A DNA stretch of 46,634 bases, from assembly GCA_002772745.1 (NCBI GenBank), contig PFDV01000007.1, positions 1 through 46,634 on the forward strand, in the 5' to 3' direction. Made by a program: the position numbers and the translations under genes. Below the pieces are notes generated by a model. It saw only the letters and a program-made list of their open reading frames with translations. It was not told the DNA's origin and did not search any database. Positions 36,247-43,770 of the stretch are shown piece after piece; the first letter of the stretch is position 1, and each line of letters begins with the position of its first letter. The DNA is from Candidatus Peregrinibacteria bacterium CG10_big_fil_rev_8_21_14_0_10_55_24. Its GTDB lineage: Bacteria; Patescibacteriota; Gracilibacteria; Peribacterales; Peribacteraceae.

Positions 36247-37524
36247 ATGTTCACGTACCTGCGACAGCTCTGGCACTCCGAGGACTTGCGCAAGCGCATC
36301 CTCATGACGCTGGGGCTCCTCTTCATCTACCGTATCATTGCGCACATTACCATTCCGGGTACCGATCCCTTCGCTCTCCAGCAGTTCTTGGATTCACGCA
36401 GTGGCGGCGGAGTGGTTGGCGTATTTGCTGCGCTTACCGGCGGCGCCATCGACAACTTCTCCATTGTGATGCTCGGGCTCTCGCCCTACATCAATGCCTC
36501 GATCATCATGCAGCTCTCCACGGTGATCTTCCCGCGCTTAGAGGCGCTCAGCAAGGAAGGTGCCACCGGACAGCAACAGATCAATCGTTACACGCGCTGG
36601 CTCACAGTCCCGCTCGCGTTCGTGCAGAGCTACGGTTTCCTTATCCTTCTGCAGCGCGGAGGCATTAACCTGCTGGATTTGAGCTTCCCCGCGGTGTTTG
36701 CTCCCATGATCTTCGTCACCGCTGGCGCAGTGTTCCTCATGTGGCTGGGAGAACTCATCACCGAAAAGGGTATTGGTAACGGTATATCGCTCATCATCTT
36801 CACGGGGATCGTCTCGGGTATCCCGACAGTCGTGAGCTCACTCTTCATTGCCGGTGAGGGCAAAATGGCTGCGTTCTACCTCTTCTGCATCGTCTCCTTT
36901 GCGCTCCTTGTCATGGTGGTGCTCTTTACCGATGCGCATCGCTTAATCCCCATCACCTATGCCAATCAAGGTGCAGGACGCGGCGTGCAGGGGGGGATCC
37001 CCATTCGCTTGAACCAGGCGGGAATGATCCCGATCATCTTTGCGATTTCCCTCATCACCTTGCCGGCAATCGTTGCGCAATTCCTCTCCACTGCCCCGCG
37101 TTTCGCGAAGGTCGTGAGCTTCGTCAATGCCTACGTTAATCCGCAGAATCCCAGCATCCTCTACATGCTGCTCTACTTCCTGCTCGTGCTCGGATTCACA
37201 TTTTTCTATGTCTCCGTGACGTTCCGCCCCGAAGAAGTTGCCGAAACCATCCAGAAGCGTGGCGGGTTCATCCCCGGTATTCGCCCGGGGAAACAGACGG
37301 CGGAGATTCTCGCCAAGACCAGCAATCGCTTGAATCTGTGGGGAGGCAGCTTCCTCGGTATCGTTGCGATCATCCCGCTCCTCTTCACTAAGTACTCGAA
37401 TTTGAGTTCTCAGGATCTCATCATTTCCGGTTCAGGACTCATCATTATCGTGGGTGTCGTCATGGAGCTCATTCGACAGGTCAACGCGCAGCTCCTGGCG
37501 CACGATTACGAGAAACTCGTGTGA
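36247..37524 (+). CDS. secY: SecY preprotein translocase subunit
   Basis: 425 residues with ten transmembrane segments. It forms the protein-conducting channel. LRKRILMTLGLLFIYRIIAHITIPG is TM1; GLSPYINASIIMQL is the plug-region span; GAVFLMWLGELITEKGIGNGISL is a signature; YANQGAGRGVQGG is the conserved cytoplasmic loop; RPEEVAETIQKRGGFIPGIRPG is the C5 loop that binds SecA and the ribosome. ATG 36247 (MFTYLRQLWHS) is the usual start; a GTG at 36220 is unlikely. Confidence 0.96.
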   Translation: MFTYLRQLWHSEDLRKRILMTLGLLFIYRIIAHITIPGTDPFALQQFLDSRSGGGVVGVFAALTGGAIDNFSIVMLGLSPYINASIIMQLSTVIFPRLEALSKEGATGQQQINRYTRWLTVPLAFVQSYGFLILLQRGGINLLDLSFPAVFAPMIFVTAGAVFLMWLGELITEKGIGNGISLIIFTGIVSGIPTVVSSLFIAGEGKMAAFYLFCIVSFALLVMVVLFTDAHRLIPITYANQGAGRGVQGGIPIRLNQAGMIPIIFAISLITLPAIVAQFLSTAPRFAKVVSFVNAYVNPQNPSILYMLLYFLLVLGFTFFYVSVTFRPEEVAETIQKRGGFIPGIRPGKQTAEILAKTSNRLNLWGGSFLGIVAIIPLLFTKYSNLSSQDLIISGSGLIIIVGVVMELIRQVNAQLLAHDYEKLV

Positions 37525-37553
37525 GAGCATCAATTGTCGTTCGTCTCACCATC

Positions 37554-37571
37554 GCGCCCACGAAGGGGCGC
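37554..37571 (+). terminator. Intrinsic terminator after secY
   Basis: GCGCCC-ACGAAG-GGGCGC is a 6-bp GC stem followed by TTTCGTTG. It lies 30 bp after the SecY stop. It would separate the L3-SecY part from adk. Confidence 0.5.
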
Positions 37572-37623
37572 TTTCGTTGTGCAAGCCCAACGAGGACAGA
37601 TGTTTTTGCTGCTGAGGGTTACT

Positions 37624-37697
37624 TGAATTTTGAATCTTGAATGATGAATGATGGGTGAGAAGCTCTTCATTATTCATAGTTCATACTTCATACTTCA
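37624..37697 (+). repeat. TGAA-heptad repeats arranged as an inverted repeat before adk
   Basis: Left arm: TGAATTT TGAATCT TGAATGA TGAATGA TG (37624-37653), a 7-base periodic repeat. Right arm 37668-37697 reads, in reverse complement, TGAAGTA TGAAGTA TGAACTA TGAATAA TG. So the arms are imperfectly complementary over 30 bp with a 14-base loop. It ends 3 bases before the adk ATG, and its right arm would occupy the ribosome-binding region of adk. Role unknown. Confidence 0.7.
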
Positions 37698-37700
37698 GCC

Positions 37701-38270
37701 ATGGATTTAGTTTTCTTCGGTATTCAAGGCTCCGGTAAAGGTACGCAGGCCAAACGGCTTGCGGCGCAGTTCCATTACTCTATTTTTGAAGCGGGAGGCG
37801 AACTCAGGAAAATCGCCGCCTCGGGATCGCAGCTAGGGGAAACCGTGAAATCCTTCATTGATGTGGGCAAGCTTGTCCCCTTCGCCATCATCATGCAGGT
37901 GGTGAAAGAGGCGATTCTCGCGCGACCCAAGGATCAAAAAATCCTCTTTGACGGCATCCCGCGTGATGAGGACCAGATGAACGCCTTCGATGTGATCATG
38001 CGCGAGGTGGGCCGAAAATTCTCCTGCGTCGAAATTTTCCTCCCCGAAGAGGAGGCGCTTCAGCGCATTCTCGGACGTGCGCAGCAGGAGGGGAGAGCCG
38101 ACGACGCCGACGAAAAGACTATTCGTCGACGTATGGAAACGTTCCACGAGAAAACGCGTCCGGTGATCGAGGCCTACCGTGCACAGGGGCTCCTCATCGA
38201 GGTGGATGGGCATGGCTCGGTGGAGGAGATCTACGAGCGGCTCACGGAGGCACTCGTACTGGAGGAGTAG
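37701..38270 (+). CDS. adk: Adenylate kinase
   Basis: 189 residues, short form without a zinc LID. It converts ATP + AMP to 2 ADP. P-loop GIQGSGKGT (7-15), FEAGGELRKIAASG as the AMP-binding helix, LFDGIPRDEDQ (84-88 region) and the LID with RILGRAQQEGRADDADEKTI followed by RRRMETFHEKTRPVI. The P-loop has Gln in place of the usual Pro/Ala. Length is that of the small bacterial group. It is alone between a terminator and map. Confidence 0.93.
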   Translation: MDLVFFGIQGSGKGTQAKRLAAQFHYSIFEAGGELRKIAASGSQLGETVKSFIDVGKLVPFAIIMQVVKEAILARPKDQKILFDGIPRDEDQMNAFDVIMREVGRKFSCVEIFLPEEEALQRILGRAQQEGRADDADEKTIRRRMETFHEKTRPVIEAYRAQGLLIEVDGHGSVEEIYERLTEALVLEE

Positions 38271-38272
38271 CC

Positions 38273-38292
38273 TATGGCTTTATGAAGCCATA
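38273..38292 (+). terminator. Hairpin after adk
   Basis: TATGGCTT-TATG-AAGCCATA is an 8-bp perfect stem directly after the adk stop, without a T-run. Confidence 0.35.
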
Positions 38293-38349
38293 AAGTGTCA
38301 TATGCGAAAGTGTCTTCGGCACGGTCTCTTTCTTCGCTATCCTTGTCCT

Positions 38350-39096
38350 ATGTCTCAATGCCAAACATTCACTGACGAGCAGATTGCGCTGCTACGCACA
38401 GGAGGCAGCATTCTTCGTGCATGCTTGCACCATATGGCTACACTCGTGGAACCCGGCAGGCAGACGGCGGAACTCGATCGCGAAGCGGAAGCTTTCATCC
38501 GCGAGCGCGGCGGACTGCCGGGCTTTAAGGGGTATAACGGTTTTCCCGCAACGCTCTGCACTTCCGTGAATGCCGTGTGCGTACACGGTATCCCCGACAC
38601 CTATGCTCTTCAAAAAGGAGACATCATTGGTATCGATTGTGGTGTGCTGTATGAAGGGTTCTACACGGACGCCTGTATCACCGTACCTGTCGGTGCGGTG
38701 AGCACGCAGGCGCAAGAACTCATTGCCGTAACACAGGATGCACTCAACCGCGTTGTTGCGTTGGTGTGTGAAGGGATACACGTTGGCGACATTTCCTCCA
38801 CCGTCCAGAAGACAGCGGAATCGGCGGGATTCCATCCTGTACGTGCATTGACGGGGCATGGGCTTGGCACGCACTTGCACCAGTTTCCCGATATCCCCAA
38901 TATTGGCAAAGCGGGTACAGGTCCCCGGCTTCCTGCACGGACGATTATCGCCGTGGAGCCGATCATTTCTGCAGGAAGTGACGCCATTGTTGAGGAGCGC
39001 GACGGTTGGACGCTCTCCACCAAAGACGGCTCTCTGTGTGCGCATTTTGAGCATACCATCCTTGTGCTTCCACAGGGGTGTGAGGTGCTGACGTAG
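38350..39096 (+). CDS. map: Methionine aminopeptidase, type I
   Basis: 248 residues. The metal ligands are Asp96 (GIDCGV), Asp107 (YTDACI), His170 (GHGLGTHLH), Glu203 (AVEPII) and Glu234 (FEHTI), with the substrate His79 (CVHGIP). It removes the initiator Met from new proteins. ATG 38350 (MSQCQTFTDEQ) is the standard start; upstream in-frame sequence overlaps adk and is not homologous. A TATCCT box lies 5 bases before the ATG. Confidence 0.95.
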   Translation: MSQCQTFTDEQIALLRTGGSILRACLHHMATLVEPGRQTAELDREAEAFIRERGGLPGFKGYNGFPATLCTSVNAVCVHGIPDTYALQKGDIIGIDCGVLYEGFYTDACITVPVGAVSTQAQELIAVTQDALNRVVALVCEGIHVGDISSTVQKTAESAGFHPVRALTGHGLGTHLHQFPDIPNIGKAGTGPRLPARTIIAVEPIISAGSDAIVEERDGWTLSTKDGSLCAHFEHTILVLPQGCEVLT

Positions 39097-39105
39097 GGCT
39101 CTTTG

Positions 39106-39125
39106 GAGGGGCGGGAAAACCCCTC
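39106..39125 (+). terminator. Hairpin after map
   Basis: GAGGGG-CGGGAAAA-CCCCTC, 6-bp GC stem, directly after the map stop. No clear T-run follows, but the next stretch is very AT-rich. Confidence 0.45.
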
Positions 39126-39130
39126 GAACA

Positions 39131-39159
39131 TTGACGGAAAACGGAAATATTATTATAAA
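39131..39159 (+). promoter_or_regulatory. Sigma-70-type promoter TTGACG-N17-TATAAA upstream of infA
   Basis: TTGACG (39131-39136) and TATAAA (39154-39159) are 17 bp apart, a near-consensus pair. The surrounding 39140-39185 is strongly AT-rich compared with its GC-rich neighbours. It probably drives IF-1-L36-S13-S11-S4-RpoA and onward. Between it and infA, about 120 bp hold no gene. Confidence 0.65.
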
Positions 39160-39279
39160 ATAAATCTAATAATTAAGCAATATGTTTTTCTGGCTTCTGC
39201 AGAAAATATTGGCAATTCGCTTGAAGAAGCGAAGATCGCTCTGTAGCATTCATCGGCTTGTAATTTCACCTTGCACTCA

Positions 39280-39594
39280 GTGGCAAAGGATGTGATTGAT
39301 TTGATCGGCATCGTAGAAGAGTCCTTTCCTAATGCCACATTCCGGGTTCGTATCCTGAGTCCCCAGGCGAAAGACCACGAGCTCTTCTGTACCCTCGCCG
39401 GGCGAATGCGAAAGTTCCGCGTTCGTATCCTCCCGGGAGATCGTGTGCGCGTGGAAATCACGCCCTACGATCTTGAGAAGGGGCGCATCACCTATCGTTT
39501 CCGCTCTGACCAGCCCTTGGGGCTAGAGGAGCCGCAGGAACAGAGGTCCGGTAGCGCACCAGATGCAAACGACTCTTCCGCCCCCTCCTCATGA
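39280..39594 (+). CDS. infA: Translation initiation factor IF-1
   Basis: 104 residues, against about 72 usually. [20 protein letters not shown] is the standard OB-fold start and [32 protein letters not shown] the second half. GTG 39280 (AKDVIDL) is taken, as IF-1 usually starts MAKxDVI; a TTG three codons upstream is possible. About 25 residues of Ser/Pro/Gln-rich tail are added at the end. Its stop overlaps L36 (ATGA). Confidence 0.93.
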   Translation: MAKDVIDLIGIVEESFPNATFRVRILSPQAKDHELFCTLAGRMRKFRVRILPGDRVRVEITPYDLEKGRITYRFRSDQPLGLEEPQEQRSGSAPDANDSSAPSS

Positions 39595-39722
39595 AAGTCC
39601 GTAGCTCCGTTAAGCCCATGTGCAAGGATTGCCGACTGGTCATCCGACGCAGTGGCGGCACGAAGAAGATGACTCGCCGCATTGTCTGTAAGAATCCAAA
39701 GCACAAGCAGCGCCAAGGCTGA
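39591..39722 (+). CDS. rpmJ: Ribosomal protein L36
   Basis: 43 residues. [14 protein letters not shown] (C11, C14), then RRIVC (C33) and NPKHKQRQG (H38) form the zinc-ribbon. Starts by ATGA overlap with infA. Standard L36 with the usual zinc ligands; about five residues longer than the common 37-38. Confidence 0.95.
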   Translation: MKVRSSVKPMCKDCRLVIRRSGGTKKMTRRIVCKNPKHKQRQG

Positions 39723-39742
39723 TATCTCCTCCTTCTCCCCTC

Positions 39743-40123
39743 ATGCTCCGCATTGCCGGTGTCGTCCTCCCAGGTCAGAAACGCATTGTGATTGCTCTCA
39801 CGGCAATCAAGGGCATCGGCCGACCTCTTGCGGGGAGGATCGTGCGTGAACTCAGCATCAATCCCGACTGCAAGACGGATGATTTGGGTGAGGAAGAACA
39901 GTCCCGCCTGCGTGCGCGGGTGGAACAGGAAGAAGTGGAGGGAGATCTCTCGCGCAAGGTATCGATGGATGTGAAACGCCTCCAGGATATTGGCACGTGG
40001 CGCGGGTACCGTCATCGAAAAAAGCTCCCCGTGCGTGGCCAAACTTCACGGCGTAATGCGCGCACAAAGCGCGGCAAGAAGAAGACCGGACTCTCCGGTC
40101 GTGTCACGTTGACCAAGACGTAA
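39743..40123 (+). CDS. rpsM: Ribosomal protein S13
   Basis: 126 residues. MLRIAGVVLPGQKRIVIALTAIKGIGRPLAGRI is the standard start, then DVKRLQDIGTWRGYRHRKKLPVRGQTSRRNARTKRG. The 20 bases before the ATG are almost all pyrimidines. Confidence 0.97.
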   Translation: MLRIAGVVLPGQKRIVIALTAIKGIGRPLAGRIVRELSINPDCKTDDLGEEEQSRLRARVEQEEVEGDLSRKVSMDVKRLQDIGTWRGYRHRKKLPVRGQTSRRNARTKRGKKKTGLSGRVTLTKT

Positions 40124-40142
40124 TCCTTCTTTTCCTCCCCTC

Positions 40143-40559
40143 ATGGCCGAGACCACTCCACCAGCACCGGAAGCAACCCCCAAAGTTGTTCGCAAGAAGA
40201 AGATCAAGCGCACCGTACCCAAGGCGCGTGTCTGTATTCATGCAGGAGAGAACAACACCATCGTCACGTTCACCGATCTGGAGGGGAACAAGCTGGCAGG
40301 TTCCAGCTGCGGTGCCGCAGGATTCCGCGGGACCCGCAAATCCACGCCCTACGCAGCCAAGGTCGCTGCGGAGAAGGCTGCGGAGATGGTACAAGCCTAT
40401 GGCGTACAGTCCGTGCAAATAGAGGTGAGAGGATTGGGCCCCGGTCGCGAGCAGGCGATTCGCGGTATCCAGGGCGCGGGCATCGATCTTGACGCCATTA
40501 TCGACACCACTCCCATTCCCCACGGCGGTTGCCGCCCACGGCGTCGCAGACGCGTGTAG
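40143..40559 (+). CDS. rpsK: Ribosomal protein S11
   Basis: 138 residues. RVCIHAGENNTIVTFTDLEGNKLAGSSCG, FRGTRKSTPYAAKVAAEKAAEM, VQIEVRGLGPGREQAIRGIQGAGIDLDAIIDTTPIPHGGCRPRRRRRV are standard. The 19 bases before the ATG (40124-40142) are all pyrimidines. Confidence 0.97.
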   Translation: MAETTPPAPEATPKVVRKKKIKRTVPKARVCIHAGENNTIVTFTDLEGNKLAGSSCGAAGFRGTRKSTPYAAKVAAEKAAEMVQAYGVQSVQIEVRGLGPGREQAIRGIQGAGIDLDAIIDTTPIPHGGCRPRRRRRV

Positions 40560-40583
40560 TTTTTGTCCCCATCTTTCTTTCGT

Positions 40584-41201
40584 ATGAAGTACACAGGACC
40601 TAAGGCACGGCGCTGTCGCAGGCACGGAGTGAACCTCTATGCCAGCGATAAGTACGACAAAATTCTCCAGCGCAAATCGAGTCCTCCGGGCAAAGGTCCG
40701 CGCGCACGTCTGGGGCGCAAGTCCGAGTATGCTCAGCAACTTACAGAGAAGCAGAAGGTCCGTGACATGTATGGGTTGGGCGAGCGTCAGTTCCATCTCC
40801 TCTACCAGGAAGCCACTGCTGCCAAGGGGCAAACGGGAGACATCTTCAAGCAGCTCCTTGAGCGCAGGCTGGATAATGCCATTTACCGTGCAGGATTCGC
40901 TCTGACGCGTTTTCAGGCACGCCAACTCGTTGGGCATGGACACTTCACCGTCAATGGCCGACGTGTCACGGTCCCTTCGTACCGTTTGCGTCAGGGTGAT
41001 GTTGTGGAGTTACGTTCGCGCAGCCGTACGTCGCCGCTCTTCGGCCCTATTGTCGAGGCACATGAAAAGTATCTTCCTCCCGGATGGATAAAAGTGGACA
41101 GTGCCAAACTCCATCTGGAGGTGACGGCGGTCCCCACGCCCGACATGGCCGAACAATCCATCGATATGCGCCAAGTGATTGAGTTCTACTCCCGCAACTA
41201 A
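40584..41201 (+). CDS. rpsD: Ribosomal protein S4
   Basis: 205 residues. KYTGPKARRCRRHG, KSEYAQQLTEKQKVRDMYGLGERQF and the S4 domain LERRLDNAIYRAGFALTRFQARQLVGHGHFTVNGRRV are intact. It lacks the zinc Cys cluster (S4 without Cys4). ATG 40584 was chosen over a GTG-like start upstream. It nucleates 30S assembly. Confidence 0.97.
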   Translation: MKYTGPKARRCRRHGVNLYASDKYDKILQRKSSPPGKGPRARLGRKSEYAQQLTEKQKVRDMYGLGERQFHLLYQEATAAKGQTGDIFKQLLERRLDNAIYRAGFALTRFQARQLVGHGHFTVNGRRVTVPSYRLRQGDVVELRSRSRTSPLFGPIVEAHEKYLPPGWIKVDSAKLHLEVTAVPTPDMAEQSIDMRQVIEFYSRN

Positions 41202-41226
41202 CCCACTGGAGACGCATTCTCCGTTC

Positions 41227-41246
41227 TTCCCTTCCCTTCCCTTCCC
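41227..41246 (+). repeat. (TTCCC)4 tandem repeat abutting the rpoA start
   Basis: Four copies of TTCCC run directly into ATG 41247, replacing any Shine-Dalgarno. It is the clearest case of the pyrimidine-rich leaders seen before many genes in this operon. A change in copy number would not change the protein. Confidence 0.75.
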
Positions 41247-42242
41247 ATGCACATTATCCAGGAAGAAATTGGCCTCCCCACCTTCTCGGCCGTGCCCGTG
41301 CAGAAGGGTGATGACAATCATGTAATCTTCACGATCTCTCCTTTGCCACAGGGCTACGGCGTCACGCTGGGGAATGCCATGCGCCGCGTTCTCCTTTCCA
41401 GTCTGCCGGGTGCCGCAGTCACCTCGGTGCGTATCAAGGGCGTGCAGCACGAGTACACCACGCTCAAAGGAGTACGCGAGTCTGTCATCGATATCTGTCT
41501 GAATCTGAAGGAACTCAAGCTGCGAAAGTACAACAAGGATGCGGAAGTGATCTCCCTTGTGGTAAAGGGGCCGAAAGCCATTACAGCCAAAGATCTCAAA
41601 GTCTCCTCAGACATCGAGATTCTGGATCCCGATACTCCTATCATGACTCTGGAGAAAGGAGGACAGTTGGATGTGGATATCACCGTGGAAAAGGGTGTGG
41701 GCTACTCGCCTGCATCCGAGCGGAATAAGAAGCAGAACGAACCCGGTCTCATCCATATCGATGCCGTGTTCAGCCCGGTGGAACGCGTGCGTTTTGCGGT
41801 GGAGTCGGCCCGTGTAGGGCAGCGTACCGATCTTGATAAACTCATTCTCGATGTGCAGACAAACGGATCACTCAAGGCAGAGGAGGCTGTGCAATTTGCC
41901 TCTCAACTTCTGAAGAATTACTTTGAGTACTTTGGAAGCAGCGACAAAGTCGTGGAGGGTGAGTTCATTGCCGACTTCACACGATCGGGCGCGCGCGGTG
42001 TCTCTGAGGACGATGCTGCCCCCGTGAAAGAGAGCTACACCCCCATCGAAATTCTCAACTTCTCTCCCCGAACACTCAACGCTCTTATCAATGCGGGCGT
42101 GGGGAGCATTGAGCAGCTTACCAAGTGTACAGAGGCCTCTCTGAGTAATTTCCGTGGCTTCGGTGCCAAGGCGCTTGAGGAGGTGAGGAAGACGCTCGCA
42201 GAGCGGGGACTTGCCCTTGCCGATGATTCCCTCGATACCTGA
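41247..42242 (+). CDS. rpoA: RNA polymerase subunit alpha
   Basis: 331 residues. The N-terminal domain has GYGVTLGNAMRRVLLSSLPGAAVTSVRI, the dimer core, and the C-terminal domain has LNALINAGVGSIEQLTKCTEASLSNFRGFGAKALEEVRKTL, which binds UP elements and regulators. Standard length. It is directly preceded by a (TTCCC)4 run. Confidence 0.97.
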   Translation: MHIIQEEIGLPTFSAVPVQKGDDNHVIFTISPLPQGYGVTLGNAMRRVLLSSLPGAAVTSVRIKGVQHEYTTLKGVRESVIDICLNLKELKLRKYNKDAEVISLVVKGPKAITAKDLKVSSDIEILDPDTPIMTLEKGGQLDVDITVEKGVGYSPASERNKKQNEPGLIHIDAVFSPVERVRFAVESARVGQRTDLDKLILDVQTNGSLKAEEAVQFASQLLKNYFEYFGSSDKVVEGEFIADFTRSGARGVSEDDAAPVKESYTPIEILNFSPRTLNALINAGVGSIEQLTKCTEASLSNFRGFGAKALEEVRKTLAERGLALADDSLDT

Positions 42243-42280
42243 TTGACGGGAGGAAAAGCCTTCCGCAAGATCACTCACCC

Positions 42281-42742
42281 ATGCGTCATCGAACATCCCG
42301 CCTCCGGCTCCCGCAGAAACCCGCTCACGCGCGGATGATCAAACGGAATCTCGTTACGTCGCTTCTCCTCTACGAAACCGTGCGTACGACCAAGAAGCGC
42401 GCCCAGGTGGTACGCCCCATGGCCGACCGTTTGATTACCGTGGCGAAGACCAAACAGCCGCACCTTGCTATCCGCTTCATTAACCGCGTTGTGACCGATA
42501 AGAATGCCAGTCGTAAGCTCATGGAGGTCTTGCGCGAGCGCTACAGCGACCGTCAATCGGGATTTACCCGCATGATTCCCGTTGGTGCGCGCAAAGGCGA
42601 CGGGGCCGAGCTCGTGGAGATCAGTCTCCTTGAGGGGAAGGACGTTGTGCCTCGCGAGGCAAAGGCTCCTCGTTCCACCGTCAAGAAGTCCGTGAAAACG
42701 GCAAAAAGCAAAGCCAAGAAAGATTCCTCCTCTGCATCATGA
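42281..42742 (+). CDS. rplQ: Ribosomal protein L17
   Basis: 153 residues, usually about 120. RLPQKPAHARMIKRNLVTSLLLYETVRTTKKRAQVVRPMADRLIT and GARKGDGAELVEISLL are the core. About 30 residues of Lys/Ser-rich tail are added. Its stop overlaps L13 (ATGA). A GGGAGGAAAAG lies upstream but too far (about 30 bp) to act as an SD. Confidence 0.96.
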   Translation: MRHRTSRLRLPQKPAHARMIKRNLVTSLLLYETVRTTKKRAQVVRPMADRLITVAKTKQPHLAIRFINRVVTDKNASRKLMEVLRERYSDRQSGFTRMIPVGARKGDGAELVEISLLEGKDVVPREAKAPRSTVKKSVKTAKSKAKKDSSSAS

Positions 42743-43164
42743 AGACCTCTACGATTCCCGCACCAGCTCCGCAGTGGGTACTCATGGATGCCGATGGGCA
42801 GTCTCTGGGGCGCCTGGCCGCTGCCGCCGCAACGCGTCTGCGCGGCAAGCATCGCGTAACGTTCTCTCCGCACCAACTTTGTGGTGATCATGTAGTCGTA
42901 GTGAATGCGCGCAAGCTTGCGCTCCATCCTACGAAGTTACATCGCAAGACGTACTATAAGCACAAAGGGATGCTGGGACACCTGAGCAAGGAAACGCTCG
43001 GTGAGAAGATGGAACGCAATCCCACAGAAGTCATTCAGCTGGCCGTTGAGCGCATGCTCCCTCCCAATCGGCTCAGAAAGCAGATGCTCAAGAGACTCCA
43101 TGTTTTTGCAGAGGCGCAGCACGACTACGAAGCGCAGAAGCCTCTTCCCGTCACCCTCCCGTAA
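42739..43164 (+). CDS. rplM: Ribosomal protein L13
   Basis: 141 residues. WVLMDADGQSLGRLAAAAATRLRGKHRVTFSPHQLCGDHVVVVNA is the standard start, LHRKTYYKHKGMLGHLSKETLGEKMERNPTEVIQLAVERMLP the core, and LRKQMLKRLHVFAEAQHDYEAQ the end. Standard length; 6 bp from S9. Confidence 0.97.
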   Translation: MKTSTIPAPAPQWVLMDADGQSLGRLAAAAATRLRGKHRVTFSPHQLCGDHVVVVNARKLALHPTKLHRKTYYKHKGMLGHLSKETLGEKMERNPTEVIQLAVERMLPPNRLRKQMLKRLHVFAEAQHDYEAQKPLPVTLP

Positions 43165-43170
43165 TTTCCC

Positions 43171-43578
43171 ATGGCACTCTCCACCGATAAACGGCAGTAC
43201 TTTTATAGCGCAGGGAAGCGTAAGACCGCCATTGCCGGCGTCAAACTCTTCGAGGGTGGGAGCGGTCAGGTGACCGTGAACGGTCTTGCGATCAAAGACT
43301 ACTTCTCTGGCACGGATGTGGAGAATGCCGTTGCACCTCTGCGTATTACAGAAATGAAAGGAACGTTCGATGTCGAAGCTATTGTGCATGGCGGCGGCAA
43401 AGCAGCACAATCCGATGCTGTGCGGCACGGCATCAGCCGAGCACTGGTTCTCATCAATCCCGATCTTCGGCCCACGCTCAAGCGCGAAGGGTTTCTCCGG
43501 CGCGATGCTCGCATCAAGGAACGCAAGAAGCCGGGGCTCAAGCGCGCGCGCCGCGCCCCACAATTCAGTAAACGTTAA
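43171..43578 (+). CDS. rpsI: Ribosomal protein S9
   Basis: 135 residues. YFYSAGKRKTAIAGVKLFEGGSGQVTVNG, VHGGGKAAQSDAVRHGISRAL and the end RRDARIKERKKPGLKRARRAPQFSKR are standard; the terminal SKR reaches the P-site tRNA. It is the last gene of the translation block. Confidence 0.97.
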   Translation: MALSTDKRQYFYSAGKRKTAIAGVKLFEGGSGQVTVNGLAIKDYFSGTDVENAVAPLRITEMKGTFDVEAIVHGGGKAAQSDAVRHGISRALVLINPDLRPTLKREGFLRRDARIKERKKPGLKRARRAPQFSKR

Positions 43579-43631
43579 TTGTGGTTCGGGCAAGCCGTGC
43601 TTTGCAGTTCAGCAAACGATAGCAGGGATGT

Positions 43632-43672
43632 TGTGTCATGGTTCGATTCCGCTCACCATGACACACGTTTTT
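43632..43672 (+). terminator. Intrinsic terminator of the ribosomal-protein operon
   Basis: TGTGTCATGGT (43632-43642) pairs with ACCATGACACA (43655-43665), an 11-bp perfect stem with a 12-base loop, followed by CGTTTTT. It lies 54 bp after the S9 stop. Confidence 0.85.
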
Positions 43673-43683
43673 CGTCACTCTTC

Positions 43684-43737
43684 GACTCCGCCACAGTCGT
43701 TCGCGAACGACGTGGCTCCGCTCAGGGTGACACAGCT
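43684..43737. repeat. Palindromic element with CGACTCCGC..CTCAGGGTGACAC ends
   Basis: Centre: GTCGTTCGCGAACGAC (43696-43711) is a perfect 16-base palindrome flanked by GCCAC and GTGGC that extend the stem with one bulged A. The outer sequence is CTTCGACTCCG before and CTCAGGGTGACAC after. A TTCGATTCCGCTCACCATGACAC segment in the terminator just upstream resembles the outer ends. Similar TCGACTCCGCTCAGGGTGACA motifs are a common type of intergenic repeat in bacteria (recollection). No gene is seen here. Confidence 0.55.
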
Positions 43738-43770
43738 ATTCATGGTTCGGCGGGTATTGCCGGTCTTCTT

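Noticed and set aside
43633-43665. GGTTCGATTCC resembling a tRNA T-loop
   Set aside because: The flanks do not pair as a T-stem and no acceptor, D or anticodon arms are present; the sequence is the loop and stem of the operon terminator.
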